NCBI RefSeq assembly: GCF_016587435.1
Contig: NZ_BNJJ01000006.1
Coordinates: 310,001 to 374,000, forward strand
Origin: Dictyobacter formicarum
Lineage (GTDB): Bacteria; Chloroflexota; Ktedonobacteria; Ktedonobacterales; Ktedonobacteraceae
Reading direction: 5' to 3'
DNA length: 64,000 nucleotides
The notes under the pieces were generated by a model. That model was not told the origin of the DNA. It did no database searches and was given only the letters and a program-made list of their open reading frames with translations. The position numbers were made by a program, and so were the translations under genes. Shown piece after piece: positions 16,632 through 25,374 of the stretch. Within the stretch, counting starts at the first letter, position 1, and every line of letters starts with the position of its first letter.

Positions 16632-17099
16632 ATGACAGATCAATTACCAACAAAGACGTTGGTCATCCGCATCGCCACACCCGAAGATATCGTCCACATC
16701 GATCATCTCGACAGCTTCAGTGCATCTCCTACGCGCAACATTCATCGCGAGATGCAAAAGTACTTTGGCTCGGTTGACCCTTCGACGCATGAGCACACCA
16801 TCATTTTTCTGGTGGAAGTAGAAGGTGTGGTAGTGGGAAAAGCAGAATTAATGATCCCTCCCCACGACGCGGTGCAAGCTATTGGCTATGTGAAGCGAGT
16901 TATCATTCATCCCGATCACCGCGGCAAAGGTTACGCCCGTAACGTCATCGAGCATATTATTGCTTATGGACGAACAGAGCAAAAGTTGCATGCCATTGAT
17001 CTACACGTCTGGGATCAAAATACTTCCGCGATCCGTCTCTATGAAAATCTGGGATTCGAACTACAACATCGGGAGTTGTATTACCGTTTATCACTATAA
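16632..17099 (+). CDS. GNAT-family N-acetyltransferase
   Basis: 155 residues. The acetyl-CoA-binding motif A is clear (VIIHPDHRGKGYARNVIEHII), followed by motif B (IDLHVWDQNTSAIRLYENLGFELQHRELYYR). The arrangement resembles RimI/phosphinothricin-type acetyltransferases. The acceptor is unknown. A ribosome site AGGATA precedes the ATG by 8 bases. It begins 34 bases after the small membrane protein gene and probably shares its transcript. Confidence 0.88.
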   Translation: MTDQLPTKTLVIRIATPEDIVHIDHLDSFSASPTRNIHREMQKYFGSVDPSTHEHTIIFLVEVEGVVVGKAELMIPPHDAVQAIGYVKRVIIHPDHRGKGYARNVIEHIIAYGRTEQKLHAIDLHVWDQNTSAIRLYENLGFELQHRELYYRLSL

Positions 17100-17282
17100 A
17101 TTGATACGTAAACGGGTATAAAGATCAAGGAAAGCTCAATATTTTCTCAAGATCTATAACTGGCTACTACAAGTTGTGACGGATTTCTGCTTACCATCGT
17201 TCTAAGATATGGACCGAGAGAACACGTCTACAAATATGATAATAGTTGGACGTGATGTTATGCTCTTTTTCTCGGTACTTCG

Positions 17283-18872
17283 ATGGGAGGTAAAAGTGCA
17301 GCGCCCCAAACTCATCATTTAGTCGTGCACTGTATGAGTAAATACCCCAATGTTTCTAAATTTGCACGTGTTACGCATGGGGCAAAGCGCGAGGATATGG
17401 TACAGCGATCTGTAGTAGAACAGACCACTCACTTAAAAAATAATAAACAACTTTTTCAATACAGATGGATGCAACACTTTTTTTCTGAAGACACATCGTA
17501 TACACAGCGTCCCATCGTAGAACTGCAACGACGAGCTACCTGGATCGCTGTCGCTATCCTGTTTCAAGCCGCAAATGAAATTCCTCATGTAGCAGATGTC
17601 AGTGCGTTGATTCCCTTTTTCTTGCTACTGGGCAGTTTCTGGGCTCTGTGGATGGCGTTGCGTCCTGCCCCCAAACAGTCAGAGGAGGGAAAACCTGGAT
17701 GTAAGCAAGCACGTACCTGGCAACGGGTAGTGCTGATTCTAACGTTCCTGGTGACTATCGCTGGCATGTTCCAATTTGGGCGCGGTCTCGTCGATTGCTT
17801 TTCAGCGCCCCAATTCTCAAACGATGGTACTTCACTGGATACGAATGCCGCCATCTTACTGGTACAGGGACGCAATCCCTACAGTGACTCCAATATCCCT
17901 GAGCTTTTTCGGCGCTTTGATATCAATGCGAACTGGACAACACCCTTACGGCAAGGGCAATTCGTGGATCGCCTGGATTATCCAAGCATGTCAGAATTGC
18001 AATCCATTTTAAATACCTCGCTGAAATCTGGTAGTGTCCCCGAGTTCGAGGCCAAAGTAAGCTATCCAGCGCTCTCATTTCTGACTCTGGTGCCCTTCGC
18101 ACTATTTCAGAATTACAACGTATTGCCGCTTTATATGCTCTCCTACCTGCTAATTGTCATTCTAGCCTGGCGGGCAGTGAAAGCTGAACTACGGCCATGG
18201 GTGCTCTTATTGGCCATTGCTAATGTCCCCATGTGGGCCTCTACGATCGGTGGCAATCTGGACATTTTCTATACGTTGCTCCTGATTGTTTCCTGGCTTA
18301 AGCGCGACCAACGCTGGATATCGGCCATCTTCTTTGGACTGGCCCTGGCTACCAAGCAAATTGCCTGGTACTTTGTGCCATTCTATCTGATTATGGCGCT
18401 CCAACATTATGGTTGGAAAGATGCGTGTTCCCGCCTGGCGATCGCCGGTGGCATTGGCCTGGCGATCAACCTGCCATTTATCATGTGGGACTATCAGTCC
18501 TGGTTTGCGGGAGTGATGGCTCCGATTGCTGATCCTATGTTCCCGATGGGAGTTGGCCTGATCAGCTTGAGCACCTCTCATCTACTGCCCTACTTCTCTA
18601 CCTGGGTCTATACGGCCCTTGAGCTGGGTGGCATGCTCTTGACTATTGCCTGGTACTGGCGCATCTGCCGTAGCCGTCCCGAGGCGGCGATGCTACTGGC
18701 TGTGTTACCACTTTTCCTGGCCTGGCGCAGTCTATCATCGTACTTCTACTGTGTTGCCTTTCCGATGTTCATCCTGTTCTCAGCGCAGATGAAACCTGCA
18801 ACACAATACGCCTTTGACTATCTGCGCGCACGTAAACAAACCAGCCAGCTGCACTCAACCGCGCAGGTGTAG
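17283..18872 (+). CDS. Polytopic membrane glycosyltransferase, GT87/DUF2029-like
   Basis: 529 residues with roughly ten hydrophobic segments from about residue 80 onward. After the first helices comes the extracytoplasmic loop SLDTNAAILLVQGRNPYSDSN. It carries the Asp and GxNPY pattern seen in polyprenyl-phosphate-dependent mannosyl/glycosyltransferases of the GT-C fold. Such enzymes transfer sugars from lipid carriers to glycolipids or glycans outside the membrane. The exact start is unsure: the ATG at 17283 and another at 17334 both lack a good ribosome site, and the first 75 residues are hydrophilic. The assignment rests on topology plus that loop. Confidence 0.55.
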   Translation: MGGKSAAPQTHHLVVHCMSKYPNVSKFARVTHGAKREDMVQRSVVEQTTHLKNNKQLFQYRWMQHFFSEDTSYTQRPIVELQRRATWIAVAILFQAANEIPHVADVSALIPFFLLLGSFWALWMALRPAPKQSEEGKPGCKQARTWQRVVLILTFLVTIAGMFQFGRGLVDCFSAPQFSNDGTSLDTNAAILLVQGRNPYSDSNIPELFRRFDINANWTTPLRQGQFVDRLDYPSMSELQSILNTSLKSGSVPEFEAKVSYPALSFLTLVPFALFQNYNVLPLYMLSYLLIVILAWRAVKAELRPWVLLLAIANVPMWASTIGGNLDIFYTLLLIVSWLKRDQRWISAIFFGLALATKQIAWYFVPFYLIMALQHYGWKDACSRLAIAGGIGLAINLPFIMWDYQSWFAGVMAPIADPMFPMGVGLISLSTSHLLPYFSTWVYTALELGGMLLTIAWYWRICRSRPEAAMLLAVLPLFLAWRSLSSYFYCVAFPMFILFSAQMKPATQYAFDYLRARKQTSQLHSTAQV

Positions 18873-18899
18873 AATTTGAGAATTTGAGAATTTGAGAAT
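18871..18899 (+). repeat. 8-base tandem repeat (AGAATTTG, 3.6 copies) after a stop codon
   Basis: Units at 18871-18878, 18879-18886 and 18887-18894 plus AGAAT. The array starts within the stop codon of the glycosyltransferase gene. It looks like replication slippage. Confidence 0.85.
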
Positions 18900-18988
18900 A
18901 GAAGTCTGCCGACAACACAATATGCTTGCTCTGGAGCATATAAACGAATAAAACTGGCATATGCCGGGACAGAAGATATTCGTTAGCT

Positions 18989-19043
18989 GGAAGCTCCTGA
19001 GAGAGGCTTGATCAATGTTGATAGGTCTCTCTCAGGAGCTTCC
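18989..19043 (+). terminator. Strong stem-loop between the glycosyltransferase and TPR genes
   Basis: A perfect 17-bp stem (18989-19005 with 19027-19043) with a 21-base loop. The right arm ends in TTCCTTCT rather than a long T-run. It is probably the transcription terminator of the 16.4-18.9 kb unit. Confidence 0.6.
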
Positions 19044-19099
19044 TTCTATGATTACGCTTTTATTAAGTGTTCACCCTTCTCGACTCTTATCCTGCTTCG

Positions 19100-19108
19100 T
19101 GGTACAAT
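19100..19108 (+). promoter_or_regulatory. Extended -10 promoter for the TPR operon
   Basis: TGGTACAAT (hexamer 19103-19108) is an extended -10, 40 bases before the ATG at 19149 and downstream of the stem-loop at 18989-19043. The -35 is weak. Confidence 0.45.
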
Positions 19109-19148
19109 CGACAGGATAGAGAGTCGTAGTGAGGAGTAAAGAGCAACC

Positions 19149-21377
19149 ATGACCGCAAAAAAGAATGCCGATGTTCAGCTTTCGCCTGAAGAGGCTGACC
19201 AGGTTGAAAGCATACATACAAATTATCCAACCATCGCCACACAACTACATGAAAGTCAAGATCAAGCCCAGGTAGAGGCTGCGCTCAAGGAGATTTTTGC
19301 CCTATCGGAAGCTGCGCAGCTTGCTCTGATAAAATCCCTGGCAAAAACGAATCGGGCTGATGCCGCTGATATCCTGGTTGCCATCAATGCGGTTAGTACC
19401 CACAAAGAGGTGCGCAAAGAGGCACGCCGCGGACTACTGCGCCTGGAAGGGTCAAAAGTCACCCCTCATTGGACTGCCCCGGTCGTCCAGGCACCAGCGG
19501 TTCAAATGAGCGTTTCCAATCCACCTCGCTTCTGGAAAGGCTTTGCCACACAATCACGTGAACAGGGTGAGGTACAGGTAACACTGTGCTGGGAAGAGGG
19601 ATATGAGTACGGCGAAGCTCGTATCGTAAGCTTTCTGCTGGATTTCTGGAATGATGGCGTCAAAGACTTCTTTTATGAGACCGGCACCAAGCGCCATGTA
19701 GATGAGCACATCAAGAGCATACAAAAATTGGCTTCCGAGGTGGAACTGGTCCCTTGCTCATTGGGTGAGGCGAAGCAGCTGATCGAAGAAGCGCTGGAGA
19801 TCAATGCCTGGCGTCAAACTCAGCCACATCCCGATTATCGGGCACAGCTGCCATTGTTAAATAAGCTGATTTTCCAGGCACCTGAGACTGGAACCGACAC
19901 AGGTCAAACCCTGATTACACCTGAGATGGAACCGCAAGAGGTGGCGGTCAACTTTATTGGAGCCTGGTCATTCGGCGATTACGGGCTGGCCTATGATCTT
20001 CTCGCCACGAACAGTCCGGTACGCGATAACCTGACGCGTGATGAATGGATTCAGCAGCATCGCGCCTGGTTCGACGAGGCGCATCCAACCCGTATGGAGC
20101 TAAACTTTGTTCATGAACGTGAGCAACAGCAGAATGCCATCTGGCTCCCAAACGCTGCCGCCAGTCAGCGGGCCACCACCACCAAACAACTGGAAGTGGG
20201 CTGGTCCCTTGAACTGGTGGAGACACCTCTCAGCGGCACCATCAAGGAAATGCCCATGGGCACTGCCGTCAACAAAGAAACCGGGCGCCACTGGTTCTGG
20301 AATAACTACACGTTAACTAAAGAGAATAACACGTGGCGCATCCAACAGATCAAAGATGAAGGGGTCGCCTTACAGGGTGTGGCGGTCGACCAGTTGCAAA
20401 AGCGCATTAAAGAGTATGAGGATGTCATCGAGCAGGGGATCAAGCAGCAAGAGAAGGACCCTGAAGCCTTTATGGAGGAGATGTCGTGGCGTCTGGGCCA
20501 GATGCTGCATTTTCACGATGCGCTGATCGCCCAATTGCCACTGGATTATAATGCTAATGAGGACGCTTATGGTTGCTCGGTCCTCACTGGCAATCCTGAG
20601 CGTATGATGGTTTATTTAGAACGACTAATACAGCGCTTTCCAAACAGGAAGGCCGATACGCTACGCCGCCTGGGGGCCACTCTGGCTGAACTGGCCTTTA
20701 AATTTGATCGCCCAGAGCTTAAGGAGCGTCACCAGCACCTGTTGCAACGAGCAGAAGAAAATCTTCGTGAATCGGTGGTTGTAGATGACAGCGCCACCAG
20801 CCATTCCTTGCTGGGCGAGTTGCTAATGAGCCTGAAGCGCAATGAGGATGCCCGGGAAGAATTCAGGAAAAGTCTGGAACTGCTGTCTAAAGGTAGCAAG
20901 GATCCAAATCTAGAAGCCTCGATTGAGGCCGGGTTGGGCAATGTAGCTATGCGGTTACAACAGACTGAAGAAGCAATACCACACTATCAACGAGTAGCTG
21001 AAATACAGCCGCAATATCCTGGCGTCTGGTTTAGCCTGGGCTTTGCCAATCGCTTGCTTGGTCGACTGGATGAGGCCGAACCGTATTACCAAAGGGCCTT
21101 AGCAGAAGATTCGACCGATATTCGCATCTATAGTGAACTCACAGCGATCTATATACAGCGCTCTGATTCCAACAAAGCCCAGATGTTGTTAGAGGGGGCA
21201 CTACGTCAATATCCAGAAACGGCTTACCTGCATGCATTACTGGCCTCTGTATTGGCAGAAAAAGGCGACCGGCGCCAGGCACAAAGGCATCTCGAAGAAG
21301 CTGAACGCATTGACCCTGAATCAGACTTCATTCCAGCTGTGCGCCAACAAATTGCCAATACGCGTAAACGCGTGTAG
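19149..21377 (+). CDS. TPR-repeat protein with NTF2-like middle domain, paralogue 1
   Basis: 742 residues, no signal peptide or membrane segment. An N-terminal helical domain (about 15-100) contains ADAADILVAINAVSTHKEV. A middle domain (about 255-400) looks NTF2-like (VNFIGAWSFGDYGLAYDLL through HWFWNNYTLTKENNTWRIQ). The C-terminal third (about 540-740) is a run of tetratricopeptide repeats such as VWFSLGFANRLLGRLDEAE. The next gene encodes a paralogue with the same order, so the pair arose by duplication. TPRs suggest a scaffolding role. Compared with the paralogue it has an extra segment at about 110-245 (PPRFWKGFATQSREQGEV onward). The ribosome site GAGGAG sets the start. Confidence 0.75.
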   Translation: MTAKKNADVQLSPEEADQVESIHTNYPTIATQLHESQDQAQVEAALKEIFALSEAAQLALIKSLAKTNRADAADILVAINAVSTHKEVRKEARRGLLRLEGSKVTPHWTAPVVQAPAVQMSVSNPPRFWKGFATQSREQGEVQVTLCWEEGYEYGEARIVSFLLDFWNDGVKDFFYETGTKRHVDEHIKSIQKLASEVELVPCSLGEAKQLIEEALEINAWRQTQPHPDYRAQLPLLNKLIFQAPETGTDTGQTLITPEMEPQEVAVNFIGAWSFGDYGLAYDLLATNSPVRDNLTRDEWIQQHRAWFDEAHPTRMELNFVHEREQQQNAIWLPNAAASQRATTTKQLEVGWSLELVETPLSGTIKEMPMGTAVNKETGRHWFWNNYTLTKENNTWRIQQIKDEGVALQGVAVDQLQKRIKEYEDVIEQGIKQQEKDPEAFMEEMSWRLGQMLHFHDALIAQLPLDYNANEDAYGCSVLTGNPERMMVYLERLIQRFPNRKADTLRRLGATLAELAFKFDRPELKERHQHLLQRAEENLRESVVVDDSATSHSLLGELLMSLKRNEDAREEFRKSLELLSKGSKDPNLEASIEAGLGNVAMRLQQTEEAIPHYQRVAEIQPQYPGVWFSLGFANRLLGRLDEAEPYYQRALAEDSTDIRIYSELTAIYIQRSDSNKAQMLLEGALRQYPETAYLHALLASVLAEKGDRRQAQRHLEEAERIDPESDFIPAVRQQIANTRKRV

Positions 21378-21419
21378 CGTCATGCCTGATCAAGAGTAAG
21401 GAAAGGACAATAATTCATT

Positions 21420-23414
21420 ATGACTGACCAGGATAACCAGAAGATAGTGCCAGAGGGAGAAGCAGCACTATTGCAGCAGTTCCAACACATTGCGCAAGCA
21501 TTAAATGCCAGCGAAGATCTGGCTGAAGCAAAAGCGATTCTGGAGCCTATTACGAGCCAACCAGAAAACGTCCAGATCTCCCTTCTTAAGACGCTGGGCA
21601 CCATGAAATCCACTGATGCCGCGGATATCATCCAGGCCATCAACGCTTTGAGTGATAATAAAGAGATACGTAAGGAGGCGCGGCGGCGCCTGATCCAACT
21701 CGAAAATGAAGACATTTACGCCGAATGGACCATACCAGCTGGCCCGACGTTAAGCGGGACCATTGAGAGCTTTACCAAAAGCGATGAGCCCTCCGAAGAT
21801 GCCATCCTTTCTGAACTACAATCTCTCTTTGGACAGGCGGAGGGTTTGATGGGAGTGCCTGAACACCTGGATACGGTAACCGAATTCCTGCAGGAATGGG
21901 GCAACCAGAACTACGAGGAAGTGTTTACCTACCTCTCAGAAGAAAGTCCCTTGCGCGAAGGACTCTCTGCAAAGGATTGGGTGGAGCGACGCGAATCCTG
22001 GGCCAGGACGGTACATCCCCATGATCTACAGATTTCTTTTATCCATCCCGTTGAGGATGAGCTGGGACCCGATATCGCCCAGGTAGATGTGGGCTGGTCC
22101 ATCCGGTTTACCCCACAACGCACGCTCGCTGTACCAGAATGTGCACAACCTACCATTTCTTTTAAAGATACTGGTCGAGGCTGGTTCTGGATGCGCTATA
22201 CCGTGGTCTTTGAAGATGAGGAGTGGCGCATACACGATCTGACCAACGAGGCTGCTAAATTAAACGAGCTATCGGTGGAGGAAATCCAGCAAGGTATCGA
22301 TGAGCTCACCAGAGAGATTGAGGAGAAAAGCCAGGAGATTGATGAAGAAGTAGAGGAGATGGAAGAGGAAGTAGAGGAGGAGGATGAGGAGGAATTTGAA
22401 GACGAAGACGAGGACATGGATGAGGAGGAGGATATGGAGTTCCTGGCTCATACGCTTGGCAATATGAGCTCTCTCATTCGCCTGGTCGTCCAGCTACTTC
22501 ATCATTATGATGCGCTCATTGCGAAAAACCCACAAGAAAATGTGGAGAGCTTAAAAGAGGCCTTCGATCTGGCAGGCGGTATCGCAGATATTGAGCGCGC
22601 TGCCTATTATGCGCAACAGCTCGCCACCCACGCACCAGAAGAGCGTGGCGAAGCGCTTCGCAACCTCGCCTATAGCTATCATTCATTGGCAGCCCTGTTC
22701 CATAACAATGATAACCATGAGGAAGAGGAGCGCTTCGATGCATTGGTTGAGCCAACTATTCGTGAAGCGTTGCAGGTGTCAGATACCCCGGCCAACCATA
22801 TTCTGCTGGCCACGATTCTCATTCAACATGAAGAGAAGCTGGAAGAAGCTGAGTCCCATCTGCGCCAGGCCCAGAAGGGTCCTCTGACGCAAGATGATGC
22901 AATAGATATCGCGATGGGACTGGCCGAAATAGCGATGCAGCACGAAGACAACGAGCAGGCCCTGAAGCACTTCCAGGATCTCTCTCGTTTGACGCCAGAC
23001 GATGCTCAGGTCTGGTACCGGATTGGTTATCTGCAACATCAATTAGAGCACTTCAAAGAGGCCCGCGAAGCGTTGCAACAAAGCATTCAGCTAGAACCAG
23101 AGCTAACCGAGGCATATACCGAATTGGCTAGCATTTACCTGATGCAGGGAAATGCGAAGAAGGCGCTTGAGGTGGCCCGCGAGGGTCTGGAGAACAATCC
23201 CGATACCGCTGACATGTATGCTACAATGGCGCTGATTTATATGCAAAGCGGCGACTTCCGCAGTGCTGATAGGTATCTCACCAAAGGTGAAAACCTGGAT
23301 AGCGACGATGAGTTTTTGCAAGAGGCCCGCCAGCGCTACAATGCAGAATACAAACAGCATCACGGCCAACAAGGCCAGAAAAAATCCAAAAGTCGTAAAG
23401 CAAAGAAGAAATGA
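21420..23414 (+). CDS. TPR-repeat protein with acidic linker, paralogue 2
   Basis: 664 residues. It shares with the preceding protein the N-terminal helical domain (DAADIIQAINALSDNKEIRK) and the NTF2-like middle domain (VTEFLQEWGNQNYEEVFTYL). C-terminal TPRs also match (VWYRIGYLQHQLEHFKEARE). Between them lies a very acidic Glu/Asp stretch (about 300-345) that is absent from paralogue 1. The extreme C-terminus is basic (KKSKSRKAKKK). The charge split suggests nucleic-acid, ribosome or multivalent protein contact, which is inference. Its stop overlaps the start of the rRNA methyltransferase gene (ATGA), so the two are translationally coupled. Confidence 0.75.
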   Translation: MTDQDNQKIVPEGEAALLQQFQHIAQALNASEDLAEAKAILEPITSQPENVQISLLKTLGTMKSTDAADIIQAINALSDNKEIRKEARRRLIQLENEDIYAEWTIPAGPTLSGTIESFTKSDEPSEDAILSELQSLFGQAEGLMGVPEHLDTVTEFLQEWGNQNYEEVFTYLSEESPLREGLSAKDWVERRESWARTVHPHDLQISFIHPVEDELGPDIAQVDVGWSIRFTPQRTLAVPECAQPTISFKDTGRGWFWMRYTVVFEDEEWRIHDLTNEAAKLNELSVEEIQQGIDELTREIEEKSQEIDEEVEEMEEEVEEEDEEEFEDEDEDMDEEEDMEFLAHTLGNMSSLIRLVVQLLHHYDALIAKNPQENVESLKEAFDLAGGIADIERAAYYAQQLATHAPEERGEALRNLAYSYHSLAALFHNNDNHEEEERFDALVEPTIREALQVSDTPANHILLATILIQHEEKLEEAESHLRQAQKGPLTQDDAIDIAMGLAEIAMQHEDNEQALKHFQDLSRLTPDDAQVWYRIGYLQHQLEHFKEAREALQQSIQLEPELTEAYTELASIYLMQGNAKKALEVAREGLENNPDTADMYATMALIYMQSGDFRSADRYLTKGENLDSDDEFLQEARQRYNAEYKQHHGQQGQKKSKSRKAKKK

Positions 23415-24715
23415 CACAGATACAAGAAGAACGCATTATTACCTATTATACCGTCGAGCTGGGCGCGCTCTCACGTGATGGGCATGCGACAGCCGAAATT
23501 AGCGAACAAAATGAAGCAGGCGAGGTACATACTCGCCTGCTTCAAGTACCAGCGGGTCTTCCCGGCGAACGTGTGACAATCGCTGTCGAAGCGCCGCCAA
23601 CTCCAAGGGCCGGTCGGAAACGCCGCCACTGGAAACAGCGGCCCCCGCGGGTCTGGATTACCGAGCTCCATGAGACGTCTCCCTTGCGTATCCAGACACC
23701 CTGTCCGGTCTTTGGAACCTGCGGTGGCTGCCAGCTCCAACATATGCACTATGCGGCTCAGCTAGAGTGGAAGCGTGAGGTAGTGCGCCAGTTATTACAT
23801 GAGGTAGGCCAGTTCGCCAATCCTCCGCTACTGGATACCGTGGCATGTAATGATCCCTGGCACTATCGCAATCATATGCGTTTCTCCGTAAATCGCGAAG
23901 GACAGGCAGGCTTGACGGCGCGCGGCTCACATCGTGTGCTGCCACTTGCCGCATGTCCCATTGCCCATGAGCAGATCAATCGGGCCCTGAACGTGGTCAA
24001 TCAACACATCAATCCGCGCCCACAGGTATTGATTCGTTGCGCTACCGCTAACAACCAGATGCTCATCCAGCCAGCCCAGAATGAAGAAGTCCGCCAGCAG
24101 CTGGCAGAACAGGGCATTGCGATCCAGGACGAAACCATGGAAGAGGTATTGGGTGGACAAACATTTCGCATTCGCCCCAGCTCGTTCTTCCAGACCAATA
24201 CAGCCCAGGCCGAGAAGATGGCCCGCATGGTATTGGATGGTTTGCTGACCGATCAACCAGCGGAAAAATTTCGCCAGATGACGGTGGTCGACGCCTATTG
24301 TGGTGTAGGGACATTTGCCGCTCTGCTGGCCCCCCACGTGGGCAGAGTCATCGCCATCGAGGAGTCTGCCAGCGCCATTAAAGACGCCCAATGGAATATG
24401 CGTAACGTCGAACATGTAGAGATTATCAAGGGCAAAGTAGAGGATATGTTGCCGGGACTCTCAGCGCAGATCGATGGCTTCGTCATTGATCCGCCACGCG
24501 CCGGTTGCCAATCAACTGTGTTAGATGCATTGATCCAGAATCCGGTGGCACGCATTGTGTATGTCTCATGCGATCCAGCGACCCTGGCCCGGGACCTCAA
24601 TATACTGTGCAATGTGAGCCAGACCTATCGCCTGCGCTCGGTTCAGCCGCTAGATATGTTCCCACAAACCGCCCACATCGAAAATGTAGCCGTATTGGAG
24701 CGAATAACGTTATGA
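23411..24715 (+). CDS. 23S rRNA (uracil-5-)-methyltransferase, RlmD/RumA family
   Basis: 434 residues. An N-terminal TRAM domain (about 10-60) is followed by the four [4Fe-4S] ligands C98, C104, C107 (CPVFGTCGGC) and C182, with the same spacing as RumA. The SAM-binding motif is VDAYCGVGTFAALLAP. IDPPRAGC and the catalytic-Cys motif VYVSCDPATLARDL follow. It methylates a uridine C5 in rRNA (or tRNA in some relatives; the iron-sulfur cluster favours the RlmC/RlmD group). Both ends overlap neighbours by ATGA, linking TPR2, this gene and maf. Confidence 0.9.
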   Translation: MTQIQEERIITYYTVELGALSRDGHATAEISEQNEAGEVHTRLLQVPAGLPGERVTIAVEAPPTPRAGRKRRHWKQRPPRVWITELHETSPLRIQTPCPVFGTCGGCQLQHMHYAAQLEWKREVVRQLLHEVGQFANPPLLDTVACNDPWHYRNHMRFSVNREGQAGLTARGSHRVLPLAACPIAHEQINRALNVVNQHINPRPQVLIRCATANNQMLIQPAQNEEVRQQLAEQGIAIQDETMEEVLGGQTFRIRPSSFFQTNTAQAEKMARMVLDGLLTDQPAEKFRQMTVVDAYCGVGTFAALLAPHVGRVIAIEESASAIKDAQWNMRNVEHVEIIKGKVEDMLPGLSAQIDGFVIDPPRAGCQSTVLDALIQNPVARIVYVSCDPATLARDLNILCNVSQTYRLRSVQPLDMFPQTAHIENVAVLERITL

Positions 24716-25374
24716 CGACGACTCAGTTGCCTTTATTGCTGGCCTCTGCCTCGCCCAGGCGGCGGCAGATCCTGGCTACCCTTGGACTCCCTTATACTGT
24801 CAGTGTCGCTCCCGGCGATGAAGATGGCGCCCAGGCGCATTACCAGGGACCGGTTGATGGGCTGGGTGAATGGACGGCCGCCTACAAGGCGTTGATGATG
24901 TTTTCCCGACCAGAAACGGCCAATCATCTGGTGATCACGGCCGATACCACTGTGATCCTGGATGACCAGGAGCTGGGCAAACCACGCGATCCAGACCATG
25001 CTCGCAGTTTGCTGCGCTCGCTGCGCGGACGCTGGCATCGCGTTGTCACCGGTATCGTGGTTAGTGCAATGGTTGATGGTCGGCTGCGCATGCATGGCGA
25101 CAGTTGCAGTACACCGGTGCTGATGCGCCCGTATACAGATGAGGAGATCGATGCCTATATTGCTACTGGCGATCCGATGGATAAGGCCGGGGCATATGGT
25201 ATTCAAAATGCCAGCTTCCAGCCTACCGAACGTATTGATGGTTGCTACTATAATGTGGTCGGTCTGCCCCTGTGCACACTGGTACGCCTGCTGGCAACGT
25301 TCGATGTTCATCCTGTCCATACCGGCTGTGCCAACACGGCCTGCCCCTGGTCGGAGCAATGTCACATTCACTAA
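24712..25374 (+). CDS. maf: Maf-family nucleotide pyrophosphatase
   Basis: 220 residues from ATG 24712, which overlaps the methyltransferase stop. The frame is open further upstream, but the family signature begins right here (LLLASASPRRRQIL). ITADTTVILDDQELGKP and DKAGAYGIQ complete the Maf motifs. The family hydrolyses non-canonical or damaged nucleoside triphosphates and affects septation. The C-terminus carries an unusual tail with three Cys and several His (HTGCANTACPWSEQCHIH), a possible metal site not typical of Maf. Its stop TAA overlaps the next start (TAATG). Confidence 0.9.
   Translation: MTTTQLPLLLASASPRRRQILATLGLPYTVSVAPGDEDGAQAHYQGPVDGLGEWTAAYKALMMFSRPETANHLVITADTTVILDDQELGKPRDPDHARSLLRSLRGRWHRVVTGIVVSAMVDGRLRMHGDSCSTPVLMRPYTDEEIDAYIATGDPMDKAGAYGIQNASFQPTERIDGCYYNVVGLPLCTLVRLLATFDVHPVHTGCANTACPWSEQCHIH

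Noticed and set aside
24505..24711. N-terminal extension of Maf
   Set aside because: It lies inside the methyltransferase gene in another frame; the Maf signature starts right after ATG 24712, which overlaps the upstream stop.
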